A DNA stretch of 14,903 nucleotides, taken from NCBI GenBank assembly GCA_002292025.1, contig DBBC01000099.1, forward strand, positions 9,170-24,072. Reading direction: 5' to 3'. This document shows, in pieces, positions 1 through 7,915 of this stretch (the stretch's first letter is position 1; each line of letters starts with the position of its first letter). The notes below the pieces were generated by a model. That model worked only from the letters and a program-made list of their open reading frames with translations. It did no database searches and was not told the origin of the DNA. The position numbers and the translations under genes are program-made. Source of the stretch: Firmicutes bacterium UBA994 (lineage in GTDB: Bacteria > Bacillota > UBA994).

Positions 1-74
1 CTGATATCAGGAACCGTAAAATTTTTTTTTGCGAAAAGAAGGAAGATGCGAAAGTGCGACGAAAATAAGGTTTC

Positions 75-109
75 AAGGTGAATAGTGGTATGAAGTGGGA
101 TGAAAGGGG
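75..109 (+). promoter_or_regulatory. Probable MraZ-box operator: tandem GTGG-like repeats, 10-bp period
   Basis: Just upstream of mraZ the sequence repeats with a 10-bp period: AAGGTG near 75-80, AGTGGT at 84-89, AGTGGG at 94-99 and AAGGGG at 104-109. The spacers are short and partly conserved, with ATGAA before the last two units. Known MraZ proteins bind three or more short G-rich direct repeats, spaced about one helical turn apart, in front of their own operon and repress it. The position, repeat core and spacing therefore fit an autoregulatory MraZ operator for the whole cluster. The last unit overlaps the mraZ Shine-Dalgarno (GGGGG at 106-110). No convincing -35/-10 pair was found in 1-119, so the promoter itself is not assigned. 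Confidence 0.7.
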
Positions 110-119
110 GCAAAATTAG

Positions 120-548
120 GTGTTCGTCGGACACTACATGCACTCGATTGATGAAAAAGGCAGGTTATCTCTGCCCGCCAAGTTTCGCGAACGGCTGGGG
201 CCCTCCTTCGTGACCACGCACGGGCTTGACGGCTGCCTTTTTGTCTATCCGATGACCGAGTGGGAAAGCATCTCCGGCAGGTTGCGAGATTTATCTACGA
301 CCAAGAGTAATGCCCGCGCCTTTGCCCGTCTGTTCTTCGCTAACGCCCAAGAATGCGAGTGCGACAAGCAGGGACGGGTCAATATTCCTCTCCACCAGCG
401 CGAATATGCGGCGTTATCGGGTGAGACGGTGATTATTGGCGCCAACAGCAGAGTAGAAATATGGAGTTCGGAAAACTGGGCGCAGTACAAGCGCTCGGTG
501 CAGAGCGGCTATGAAGCCTTAGCAGAGGATCTGCAGACCCCTATTTGA
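120..548 (+). CDS. mraZ: Transcriptional regulator MraZ
   Basis: MraZ is a DNA-binding regulator, usually a ring-shaped oligomer, that controls the dcw operon by binding repeats upstream of its own gene. The 142-residue product has the normal family length and two SpoVT/AbrB-like halves. Each half carries the DxxxR signature: DEKGR at residues 11-15 and DKQGR at 82-86. The GTG start at 120 is preceded by AAAGGGGG (103-110) at 9 nt spacing. The N-terminus (VGHYMHSIDEKGRLSLP) matches family members. It is the first gene of the cluster and lies directly downstream of the repeat array at 75-109, which is probably its target. The stop is 15 bp before rsmH. Confidence 0.96.
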   Translation: MFVGHYMHSIDEKGRLSLPAKFRERLGPSFVTTHGLDGCLFVYPMTEWESISGRLRDLSTTKSNARAFARLFFANAQECECDKQGRVNIPLHQREYAALSGETVIIGANSRVEIWSSENWAQYKRSVQSGYEALAEDLQTPI

Positions 549-563
549 GACGAGGTAACGCGC

Positions 564-1487
564 ATGCACATACCGGTATTAATGCAGGAAACCTTAGTCG
601 CGCTTGATCTCAAACCGGGGGACAAGGTGTTGGACTGCACCTTTGGGCGGGGGGGGCACACGCGGGAGTTTCTCAAGTATGTTGGGCCGCACGGCTTAGT
701 GATCGGGATAGACATTGATGCGGCCGCCATGGCCGCCGCGGAGGAACTTGTCCATGAATCGGCTTTTCGATTTATCCGATGTGACTTCCGTCACTTAGAC
801 TCCGCACTGGCGTTAGTCGATGTAAAACAGGTAACAAAAGTGTTTTTTGATCTGGGCGTGTCCAGCCCGCAGCTGGATAGTCCTTGGAGAGGATTTTCCT
901 ATCTGCATGACGCTAAGTTAGATATGCGCATGGACGAACGGCGCCAAGAGAGTGCTTATGAGGTTGTCAACGAGTATTCGGAAGCAAAGTTGGCGGAAAT
1001 AATATGGGAATACGGCGAGGAGCGGTGGTCTAAACGCATTGCCGCCTTCATAGTTAGGGCGCGAACGGAGCGAGCGATTGAGACTACGCAAGAATTAGTC
1101 AGTGTAATTAAGGCCGCCATCCCAAAAGAAGTCAGGGATAAAGAAGAACAGCATCCCGCGCGTAGGACTTTTCAGGCACTACGCATAGCGGTTAACGATG
1201 AACTTAATGCCCTTAAGGAAGCACTGGCAAAAGCCGTACAAGTGCTGGCGCGAGGAGGGCGTCTCTGCTGTATTTCGTTTCACTCCTTAGAGGATAGAGA
1301 GGTAAAGCAGTTTATGATGCAAAGCACAAGAAAGTGCGTGTGCCCGCGCGGCATTCCTCAATGCGTCTGTCACGTCAACCCTACGCTCCGACTACTGTCG
1401 CGTAAGGCGATCTCGCCCGCCGCAAGTGAAATTCGGGCTAACCCTCGTAGTCGCAGTGCTCGACTGCGAGGAGCGGAGCGGATTTAG
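564..1487 (+). CDS. rsmH: 16S rRNA (cytosine1402-N4)-methyltransferase RsmH (MraW)
   Basis: RsmH uses S-adenosylmethionine to methylate N4 of C1402 in the 16S rRNA decoding centre. It acts in the cytoplasm and is commonly the second dcw gene. The 307-residue product starts MHIPVLMQE, typical of the family, and has the SAM-binding motif DCTFGRGGHT at residues 24-33. The conserved FFDLGVSSPQLD segment follows, then the C-terminal ISFHSLEDR motif near residue 236. A four-Cys segment, CVCPRGIPQCVC, lies near residues 259-270; a similar Cys-rich stretch is common in Gram-positive members. A GAGGT Shine-Dalgarno at 552-556 precedes the ATG by 7 nt. The gene ends directly against the A-rich spacer. 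Confidence 0.97.
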   Translation: MHIPVLMQETLVALDLKPGDKVLDCTFGRGGHTREFLKYVGPHGLVIGIDIDAAAMAAAEELVHESAFRFIRCDFRHLDSALALVDVKQVTKVFFDLGVSSPQLDSPWRGFSYLHDAKLDMRMDERRQESAYEVVNEYSEAKLAEIIWEYGEERWSKRIAAFIVRARTERAIETTQELVSVIKAAIPKEVRDKEEQHPARRTFQALRIAVNDELNALKEALAKAVQVLARGGRLCCISFHSLEDREVKQFMMQSTRKCVCPRGIPQCVCHVNPTLRLLSRKAISPAASEIRANPRSRSARLRGAERI

Positions 1488-1603
1488 TAAAAAAAACAAA
1501 AAACAAAAAACAAAAAACAAAAATGTAAAATAAAAACAAAAAGAAAAAAACGAAAAGCAAATCACAAAAAAGCGAAAAGCGAAAAAAAATAAAAAACAAA
1601 AAA
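1488..1603 (+). repeat. A-rich low-complexity spacer with (A6C)4 heptamer repeat
   Basis: The 116 bases between the rsmH stop and the ftsL Shine-Dalgarno are roughly three quarters A on the coding strand, with only six T by hand count. The first part is a perfect heptamer array with C at 1497, 1504, 1511 and 1518, each preceded by six A. The second part contains GCGAAAAG-like units (1551-1558, 1572-1579, 1579-1586). The same GCGAAAAG word occurs at 31-38, upstream of mraZ. No ORF, promoter or hairpin is evident. The resulting mRNA would be almost unstructured. The tract could be a slippage-prone simple repeat, a ribosome standby or enhancer region, or simply the spacer style of this genome. 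Confidence 0.85.
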
Positions 1604-1619
1604 TGGGGAGTGAATAACT

Positions 1620-1991
1620 ATGAACCTAGCATTAAAGCCTTTGCCAAGGATGCCGCTGCCGGTTCAGCCACAACCCCGTCCGCTAAAGAAGACTCGCAAG
1701 CATGGCCACATCAGAAATGTGTATCGCCTCGTGTTTGTTATCGTGGTGCTTGGTGTCTTCGCTTTCGGCACGGTAGCGCGCGAGGCGGCCATAGTTGCTC
1801 ATACTCGCACATTGCGCGGACTTTCCGCTGAGATTGCCGCTCTAGAAGCGGCAAACGCCGTGTTGCGGGTGGAGATCTCAAGGCTTGGGTCTACTGCCCA
1901 TATTGAACAAGAAGCTAAAGAACGGCTGGGGATGAGGGCACCGACTGTACAACAGGTGCTTAGACTTCGGGTAAACAGCGGCGGTAACTAG
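1620..1991 (+). CDS. ftsL: Cell division protein FtsL
   Basis: FtsL is a bitopic membrane protein that forms a complex with FtsQ/DivIB and a DivIC/FtsB-type partner and activates the septal FtsW-PBP synthase. The 123-residue product has a basic, proline-rich cytoplasmic head (residues 1-34), one transmembrane segment at about 36-55 and an extracytoplasmic coiled coil at about 60-105. The coiled coil ends in IEQEAKERLGMRAP, the usual tail of the FtsL/DivIC septum-formation family. The ATG at 1620 has GGGGAG at 1605-1610 with 9 nt spacing. A GTG at 1610 that opens another frame falls inside this Shine-Dalgarno and is not used. Sequence alone separates FtsL from DivIC poorly; the position between rsmH and the PBP gene decides it. 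Confidence 0.88.
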   Translation: MNLALKPLPRMPLPVQPQPRPLKKTRKHGHIRNVYRLVFVIVVLGVFAFGTVAREAAIVAHTRTLRGLSAEIAALEAANAVLRVEISRLGSTAHIEQEAKERLGMRAPTVQQVLRLRVNSGGN

Positions 1992-2009
1992 AACTAAGGG
2001 GAGAAGAGC

Positions 2010-4088
2010 GTGGCAACTCGCAAAAATTTTCGCACCAGAGCGCGCGTTCTGCTTGCTTTCTTTGTGATAGGGCTATTTGCGCTGGTGCTGCGATTAGGTT
2101 TTGTGCAGTTCGTCCGCGGTCCCGCATTGACACGCTTGGCGATCGCGCAATGGATGGGGGGCGCTACCGTTGACCTTAGGCGGGGGAGTATTTATGATCG
2201 CCATGGGCGTGAGTTGGCAGTCAGCGCAGAAGTAGAGGTCATTGTCGCGCGGCCCGCTAAGATATTGAAACCAAGAGAGGCCGCCAGACAACTGGCGGCG
2301 GTGCTGTCGGTTCCTGAGGACGCAATCTATGAGCGATTGACTCGACGACAGCGGCAAGTCGTGGTCGCGAGACAAGTAACGGAGTCACAAACCGCCGCCG
2401 TGCGCGCGCTTGCACTTTCCGGCATCCACTTCGAAATTGAGACGGCCCGCTTCTATCCCTACGGAAGGTTAGCCAGCCATATACTAGGATTTGTGGGCAT
2501 AGATGGGCAAGGGCTCGGCGGAGTTGAGTTTTCCTACGACAGTGTCCTGCGTGGTACACCAAAGAAAACGCGAATCCCCGCCAACGCTCAAGGCAATCAC
2601 GTGCCTAATACCGGCTCTGAGCATGTGCCGTTGGTTGACGGACACAGCATAGTCCTGACAATTGATGAAGTCATTCAGCATACAGTAGAGCGAGAGCTTG
2701 ACATAGCAATGACCAAGCATCAGGCGCAAGCCGCCCTTGCGGTGGCAATGGACCCCAAGACCGGGGAGATTCTGGCCATGGCTAACCTCCCGAGTTTTAA
2801 CCCTAACCAGTTCAGCAGTTATCCCAAGGCGCTCTGGCGCAATACCGCCGTATCCGATAACTTTGAGCCAGGCTCAACCTTCAAATTGGTGACTGCGGCC
2901 GCCGCCTTAAATGAGGGGGTCGTAACAGAAACAGATCGTTTCCAGTGCCCCGGTTATGTTATAGTGGCGGGTGTGCGTATCGCCTGCTGGAGGGCGGGGG
3001 GACACGGCAGCCTTAACTTTAGCGAAATAATGGACCGTTCCTGCAACCCAGGCTTCGTCGCTGTGGGACAGAGGCTGGGGCAAGAGGTGCTCTTCAGGTA
3101 TATCACAGAGTTTGGTTTCGGCAGGAGAACAGGTGTCGACCTCCCCGGTGAGGGGGCGGGCATCATGTTTAGACAGGTCGGACCGGTCGAGCTCGCCACT
3201 ACCAGCTTTGGGCAAGGGCCTGCCGTGACCCCGCTGCAACAGGTCACGGCAATCGCTGCTATTGCCAACGGAGGCTATTTAATGCGTCCCCGCTTGGTCA
3301 GGCAAGTGCGTGACCGCGCAGGTGCCGTGGTGGCGTCCTTCACTCCGGAAGAAGTGGCACGACCTGTCACCCGTGAGACAGCGAGAAGATTAAGTGCGTT
3401 GCTCGAGAGCGCGGTTGTGCACGGCTCGGGACGCAATACTTTTATCAGCGGCTTGCGAGTTGCGGGGAAGACGGGTACAGCGCAAGTTCCGCGTCCGGAG
3501 GGCGGGTATTTCCCTGACAGGTATATTGCCTCGTTTATAGGTTTTGCTCCTGCCGACGACCCCCGAGTCGCACTCTTGGTTATGGTTCGCGACCCTAGCG
3601 GTCCTTATGGCTTTTTCGGCAGCCAAGTTGCCGCCCCTGCTTTTCGTGCTATGATGGGGGATATACTGCGCCACCTAAATGTGGAACACGTCGACGGTGC
3701 CCCGTCGGAACTGCGGCCGAGCTTGATCGTTATGCCTGAGCTTATCGGGCTCACCACCACAGCAGCGGTAACGCACATGCGTGATTTAGGGCTCAATGTA
3801 AAAATGGAGCAAATAGGGGCAAAAGTTGTCAATCAGGCTCCGCCACCGGGGGCAAAAGTCTCCGCTGGCAGCACGGTAGTACTAAGTTTAGGTGAGCCAC
3901 CATTGTTAGCAACAAGCGCTATTGTGCCTGACATTCGCGGCTTGACAATGCGCGAGGCCAGTCTGCGTATCGAACGTTTGGGTCTGCGCATCGTCATTGA
4001 GGGAACAGGAGTGGCGGTACAACAGGAGCCGCCCCCCGGGGTGCAAGTGGCACTAGGCACGGGTGTGCGCGTAAGATTTAGGCCATAG
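2010..4088 (+). CDS. Class B penicillin-binding protein with two PASTA domains (FtsI/PBP2B/SpoVD type)
   Basis: This is a septal peptidoglycan DD-transpeptidase that cross-links strands made by the partner FtsW. The 692-residue product has an N-terminal membrane anchor at about residues 12-32 and a PBP dimerisation (pedestal) domain at about 50-205. The transpeptidase domain spans about 235-555 with all three active-site motifs: S289-T-F-K292, S344-C-N346 and K487-T-G-T490. Two PASTA domains follow, at about 574-628 and 638-691, each with the P-P-P-G turn. The GTG start at 2010 has AAGGGGAG at 1996-2003. B. subtilis SpoVD has one PASTA domain and vegetative PBP2B has two, so two domains plus the cluster position favour a vegetative division role. 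Because ftsI and spoVD paralogs overlap in name use, no gene symbol is given. Confidence 0.93.
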   Translation: MATRKNFRTRARVLLAFFVIGLFALVLRLGFVQFVRGPALTRLAIAQWMGGATVDLRRGSIYDRHGRELAVSAEVEVIVARPAKILKPREAARQLAAVLSVPEDAIYERLTRRQRQVVVARQVTESQTAAVRALALSGIHFEIETARFYPYGRLASHILGFVGIDGQGLGGVEFSYDSVLRGTPKKTRIPANAQGNHVPNTGSEHVPLVDGHSIVLTIDEVIQHTVERELDIAMTKHQAQAALAVAMDPKTGEILAMANLPSFNPNQFSSYPKALWRNTAVSDNFEPGSTFKLVTAAAALNEGVVTETDRFQCPGYVIVAGVRIACWRAGGHGSLNFSEIMDRSCNPGFVAVGQRLGQEVLFRYITEFGFGRRTGVDLPGEGAGIMFRQVGPVELATTSFGQGPAVTPLQQVTAIAAIANGGYLMRPRLVRQVRDRAGAVVASFTPEEVARPVTRETARRLSALLESAVVHGSGRNTFISGLRVAGKTGTAQVPRPEGGYFPDRYIASFIGFAPADDPRVALLVMVRDPSGPYGFFGSQVAAPAFRAMMGDILRHLNVEHVDGAPSELRPSLIVMPELIGLTTTAAVTHMRDLGLNVKMEQIGAKVVNQAPPPGAKVSAGSTVVLSLGEPPLLATSAIVPDIRGLTMREASLRIERLGLRIVIEGTGVAVQQEPPPGVQVALGTGVRVRFRP

Positions 4089-4106
4089 TTTGGGGGAGTG
4101 AAGGAA

Positions 4107-5585
4107 ATGCAATTTTCACATCTCTGTTCCGGCATGGTGGTGCGAGCGTGTGGAGGAGACGCCATGGTGACAGGTATCACGCACTTTGCGGGCGATGTTC
4201 AACCCGGTTTCGTTTTTGTGGCGCTTGTAGGAGAGCGAGCCGACGGGCACTCCTTTATACACGAAGCTATCAATCGCGGCGCGTCAGGCATAGTTTCTAC
4301 TAGGTACGTCGAACTTCCCCATCACATTGCTTGGGCTGTTGTTGATGACGGGCGTTTAGTGTTAGCTGAACTTGCCGCCAAGTTCTTTGGGCACCCCTCA
4401 AGGAAGCTGCATGTTGTCGGTGTCACAGGAACGAATGGCAAGACGACCACCACGTATCTGATTAAGAACATATTGCGCCACGCGGGACGTAATGTCGGCT
4501 TAATCGGCACGGTGCAAATTGAGGTAGGCGACGAAATACTGTCGCGCAAGCTCACTACGTTTACTACGCCTGAGGCGCCGGACCTGCAGGGGGTGCTCAG
4601 AGACATGACGGATGCAGGTGTCAGCCATGTGGCAATGGAAGTCTCCTCTCATGCTCTGGCTTTACAACGTGTCGCGTGTATAGATTACAGCACGGCAGTT
4701 TTTACCAACCTTACCCACGAGCACCTCGATTTTCACGGCACCATGGAAAACTATTTCCAAGCTAAGGCGAAGCTGTTTGCTGAGCCGACAGGCATAGCAA
4801 AAGGAACGGCTGTAGTCAATGTTGACGATGTTTATGGCCAGCGTCTGGTTGCGCAAAATCACGGGCAAGTCTTGCGCTTTGGCCTTGTGAATAAAGCCGA
4901 CATAACCGCCAGTGCCCTTTGCGCGGGCGCTAGGGGCTCCGCATTTGTCCTACACACGCCTTGGGGCGAGAGAGATGTGACCGTTGCCCTACCTGGCCTG
5001 TACAATGTGTATAATGCATTAGCGGCAGCCGGCGCCGCACTCGCGGAGGGAGCCAGCTTAGAAGATGTAGCGCGCGGGCTAATGCTGCCCGGAGTGCCGG
5101 GGCGTATGGAAGCCATTGATGAAGGGCAAGAGTTTACCGTGCTTGTAGATTATGCCCATTCACCCGACGGCCTAGAGAATGTGCTCCGGGCAGTCAAGGG
5201 TTTTGTGAAGGGAAGAATTATCCTTGTCTTTGGCTGTGGGGGTGAGCGTGATCGCTTTAAGCGCCCGTTGATGGGAGCCATAGCCGAGCGTTTAGCGGAT
5301 GTGGTGATTCTCACTTTGGACAATCCGCGTTCGGAGGAGCCCCTGCAGATTATCGCGGATATTTCTGCTGGATTTGTGAAAGGCGACAGTGAGCGTATCA
5401 AGGTAGAGCTTGATCGCCGTAAAGCTATTGCCTTGGCAGTGGCCTGCGCTGACAGCGGTGACGTTGTACTAATTGCTGGGAAAGGGCATGAAACTACACA
5501 CGTGATGCGGGAAGGCCCGATTCACTTTGATGACCGAGAAGAAGCCAGAAAGGCCCTGAGGAGTGAATGCCGTGGCCGAATTTAG
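4107..5585 (+). CDS. murE: UDP-N-acetylmuramoyl-L-alanyl-D-glutamate--2,6-diaminopimelate ligase MurE
   Basis: MurE is a cytoplasmic ATP-dependent ligase that adds the third stem-peptide residue to UDP-MurNAc-L-Ala-D-Glu. From the ATG at 4107 the product is 492 residues. It has the N-terminal UMP-binding domain, the P-loop GVTGTNGKTT at 105-114, an AK motif at 219-220 that usually carries the carbamylated lysine, and VDYAHSPDGLENVL in the C-terminal half. DNPR at 405-408 is the signature of meso-DAP rather than lysine addition, and a GKGHE motif lies near the end. A GTG at 4098 is also in frame, but it overlaps the Shine-Dalgarno GGGGGAG (4092-4098), which sits 8 nt before the ATG. That makes 4107 the better start. 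Confidence 0.95.
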   Translation: MQFSHLCSGMVVRACGGDAMVTGITHFAGDVQPGFVFVALVGERADGHSFIHEAINRGASGIVSTRYVELPHHIAWAVVDDGRLVLAELAAKFFGHPSRKLHVVGVTGTNGKTTTTYLIKNILRHAGRNVGLIGTVQIEVGDEILSRKLTTFTTPEAPDLQGVLRDMTDAGVSHVAMEVSSHALALQRVACIDYSTAVFTNLTHEHLDFHGTMENYFQAKAKLFAEPTGIAKGTAVVNVDDVYGQRLVAQNHGQVLRFGLVNKADITASALCAGARGSAFVLHTPWGERDVTVALPGLYNVYNALAAAGAALAEGASLEDVARGLMLPGVPGRMEAIDEGQEFTVLVDYAHSPDGLENVLRAVKGFVKGRIILVFGCGGERDRFKRPLMGAIAERLADVVILTLDNPRSEEPLQIIADISAGFVKGDSERIKVELDRRKAIALAVACADSGDVVLIAGKGHETTHVMREGPIHFDDREEARKALRSECRGRI

Positions 5586-6945
5586 TCTGGACTGGGTGGC
5601 GGCAGTGACGGGCGGACGACTGGAGGGCGCGACGCTTACAGCGGAAGGGGTGGTCTCCGATAGCCGCGAGGTGAGAGCAGGGCAGCTATTTTTCGCACTG
5701 ATTGGCGATAGGGAAGACGGTCATGTGCACGTTCCGGCTGCTGTCCTAGCCGGCGCGGTAGCTGCCGTAGTGTCACGCCCAGGCCGATACGGTTGCCCGG
5801 TAGTGATAGTTGCAGACACCCGCCAGGCGCTTGCCGACTTAGCTCACGCTTATATGCTCCACACCAAAGCGCGGGTCGTGGCCGTCACAGGCAGTGTAGG
5901 GAAGACCAGCTGCAAAGAGCTGATTGCGGCCGCCCTTAGCTCTGAATACAGCGTGTTAAAGAGTGCCGGTAATCAGAACACGGAGATTGGGCTGCCCGTC
6001 AGCGTCCTGAGTCATCGTGACGAAGAGGTGATGGTACTGGAGATGGCTATGCGTGGCCTTGGCCAAATTGCTTTTCTCACCGCCATCGCTCCGCCTGACG
6101 TAGCCGTAGTCACCAATGTTGGCGAGGCCCACATTGAGCTGTTGGGATCACGCGACAATATTGCTCGCGCCAAAGCAGAAATATTGGAAGGCAGCGCATC
6201 GGGCGCGATCGCCATTCTCAACCGTGACGACGACTACTACGCGTATCTTTTTCGCCGCGCCAAGGGAACGGTGTTGTCCTTTGGTGTACACGCAGAAGCT
6301 GATTGGGTAATAGGCAAACCAGAGGCAAACGATCTCGGGCACTACTCTTTTCTCTTGTGCCACGGAGAGCAAGAGTACACCGTGCGTTGTCCGTGGCCGG
6401 GACGTCACCACATTTACAATGCCGCCGCCGCAGTGGCGACAGCCTCTGCCATGGGCGTAGACTTAACACGGGCTATTGATGCCATCGCCGCTTGCCCGCC
6501 CAGTAAACAACGCTATAATGTGTTGTTGTCGCCAGAAGGTGCGGTAATCATTGATGACACGTATAACGCGAGCCCGGTCTCCATGTTGGCGGCGCTCGCG
6601 ACACTGAGCGAAACCAAAGCGACGGGGCGACGCATTGCCGTGCTTGGCAGCATGTTTGAGCTCGGCGCGCGCAGTCGCTCTGCTCACCAAGAAGTCGGCG
6701 ATACCGCTGCAGCGGTATGTGACATCGTTATCACCGTTGGGGTTGAGGCGCAGGACATTGCGGCAGCAGTCGCGTCTCATGCCAACAAGTCGGTGTTTAC
6801 GTGCCAAACGCCAAGCGAAGCAACTTTGTTGCTTAAACGCGAGCTCAGACGCAAAGATGTGGTACTGATTAAGGGATCGCGAGGGCTTCGCATGGAGCGG
6901 ATTGTGGCGGCCCTGCTCGAAGGAGACGAGACGAGTGGGCAGTGA
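5572..6945 (+). CDS. murF: UDP-N-acetylmuramoyl-tripeptide--D-alanyl-D-alanine ligase MurF
   Basis: MurF ligates D-Ala-D-Ala to the UDP-MurNAc-tripeptide, completing the cytoplasmic pentapeptide precursor. From the GTG at 5572 the product is 457 residues, normal for the family. It has a MurE/F-type N-terminal domain (VVSDSREVRAGQLFFAL), the P-loop AVTGSVGKTS at residues 104-113, GNQNTEIGLPVSVL, the AMRG segment, and the C-terminal IDDTYNASPVSM motif. The Shine-Dalgarno GAGGAG at 5558-5563 lies 8 nt before 5572. An upstream in-frame GTG at 5563 overlaps that Shine-Dalgarno and is a less likely start. The gene overlaps the end of murE by 14 bp, suggesting translational coupling. Confidence 0.94.
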   Translation: MAEFSLDWVAAVTGGRLEGATLTAEGVVSDSREVRAGQLFFALIGDREDGHVHVPAAVLAGAVAAVVSRPGRYGCPVVIVADTRQALADLAHAYMLHTKARVVAVTGSVGKTSCKELIAAALSSEYSVLKSAGNQNTEIGLPVSVLSHRDEEVMVLEMAMRGLGQIAFLTAIAPPDVAVVTNVGEAHIELLGSRDNIARAKAEILEGSASGAIAILNRDDDYYAYLFRRAKGTVLSFGVHAEADWVIGKPEANDLGHYSFLLCHGEQEYTVRCPWPGRHHIYNAAAAVATASAMGVDLTRAIDAIAACPPSKQRYNVLLSPEGAVIIDDTYNASPVSMLAALATLSETKATGRRIAVLGSMFELGARSRSAHQEVGDTAAAVCDIVITVGVEAQDIAAAVASHANKSVFTCQTPSEATLLLKRELRRKDVVLIKGSRGLRMERIVAALLEGDETSGQ

Positions 6946-7915
6946 GTTTTGGTACGTCGGCATGGTCGCCGTAGCTAGTTCTTTAGCACTAGGTGCCCTT
7001 ATTTTGCCTTTCCTGCGGCGCCTGCGGCTAGGTCAGGTCGTCAGAGCAGAAGGTCCGCAGTCACATCTGACCAAGCAAGGGACCCCCACCATGGGGGGGG
7101 TCATCTTCCTTAGCATCACTTTAGCGCTCCTTTGGTTTTTCGGCCTACAGATGTCTCTCGACCCGGCACGCTTAGCGGTAATTTCTCTGTTGACGCTCGG
7201 GTTTGGTGTGGTGGGGTTGGTCGACGATGTTTTCAAGGTGGTCTTTCGCCGTCCTTTGGGATTGTTGGCGCGCGAAAAACTTGGCTGGCAAGCGTTGCTC
7301 ACCGCATTTGCCGCTTTAGTTCTATCCTTTGCCGGTCATAGCACGCATGTCACAGTGCCGTTCCTTGGGATAGGGATTGAACTTGGCCCGCTCTATTGGG
7401 CACTGCTACTGCTTTGGGGTATGGGTTTTAGCAACGCCGTGAACTTAACTGACGGCGTAGATGGCTTGGCGGCGGGGACGGTAGCAATTTCGAGCCTGAC
7501 CTATGCGGTTATTGGCTTGGTTACGTCTGTGCCAGAGGTAACGCTGTTTGCGGTGGCGTTGGCGGGCGCGCTCCTCGGGTTTCTGTTTTTTAACGCCCAT
7601 CCGGCGCGCCTTTTCATGGGCGACGTAGGTTCGTTAGCTCTCGGGGGAGGATTAGTGGCGATGAGCGCCCTGACAAAAACTGAGTTGCTGTTGCCGATAA
7701 TCGGCATTGTCTATGTATGGACTACACTTTCCGTTATGTTACAAGTTGCCTCTTTTCGCCTTTTTAAAGGCCGACGCCTGTTTCGCATGTCTCCGTTCCA
7801 TCATGCCTTAGAACTTAGAGGTTGGTCGGAGACTCAGATAGTGGTTGTATACTATTTTGCGGGGTTACTCGGTGCTGCTTTGGGACTGCTGGGGCTGCAC
7901 GGCATGGGTAGGTGA
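6935..7915 (+). CDS. mraY: Phospho-N-acetylmuramoyl-pentapeptide-transferase MraY
   Basis: MraY is the integral membrane enzyme that transfers phospho-MurNAc-pentapeptide to undecaprenyl phosphate, forming lipid I. The GTG at 6935 follows AAGGAG (6920-6925) at 9 nt and gives 326 residues, close to the B. subtilis enzyme. An in-frame TTG at 6902 has no such site. About ten hydrophobic segments are visible. Family motifs are TPTMGGV, the Mg-binding pair D97-D98, NAVNLTDGVDGLAAG, and the third aspartate D230 in FMGDVGSL. The last cytoplasmic loop reads SPFHHALELRGW, with H289-H290-A291 where most family members have three histidines. The gene overlaps murF by 11 bp. The usual next gene, murD, is absent. 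Confidence 0.94.
   Translation: MGSEFWYVGMVAVASSLALGALILPFLRRLRLGQVVRAEGPQSHLTKQGTPTMGGVIFLSITLALLWFFGLQMSLDPARLAVISLLTLGFGVVGLVDDVFKVVFRRPLGLLAREKLGWQALLTAFAALVLSFAGHSTHVTVPFLGIGIELGPLYWALLLLWGMGFSNAVNLTDGVDGLAAGTVAISSLTYAVIGLVTSVPEVTLFAVALAGALLGFLFFNAHPARLFMGDVGSLALGGGLVAMSALTKTELLLPIIGIVYVWTTLSVMLQVASFRLFKGRRLFRMSPFHHALELRGWSETQIVVVYYFAGLLGAALGLLGLHGMGR

Noticed and set aside
1..30. CTGATATCAG palindrome and a run of nine T at the left edge
   Set aside because: The palindrome has no loop and the T run is not directly behind a stem visible in the window; it might be the tail of an upstream terminator, but this cannot be shown.
1451..1469. Seven-bp hairpin TCGCAGT/ACTGCGA at the end of rsmH
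   Set aside because: It is inside the coding sequence and followed by an A-rich rather than a T-rich tract, so it is not a + strand terminator; likely chance.
1610..1831. 73-codon frame starting at a GTG at 1610
   Set aside because: It starts inside the ftsL Shine-Dalgarno and runs out of frame through ftsL; the product resembles no family.
6902..6934. Longer mraY start at TTG 6902
   Set aside because: No Shine-Dalgarno, and the added residues do not match the family; GTG 6935 has AAGGAG at ideal spacing.
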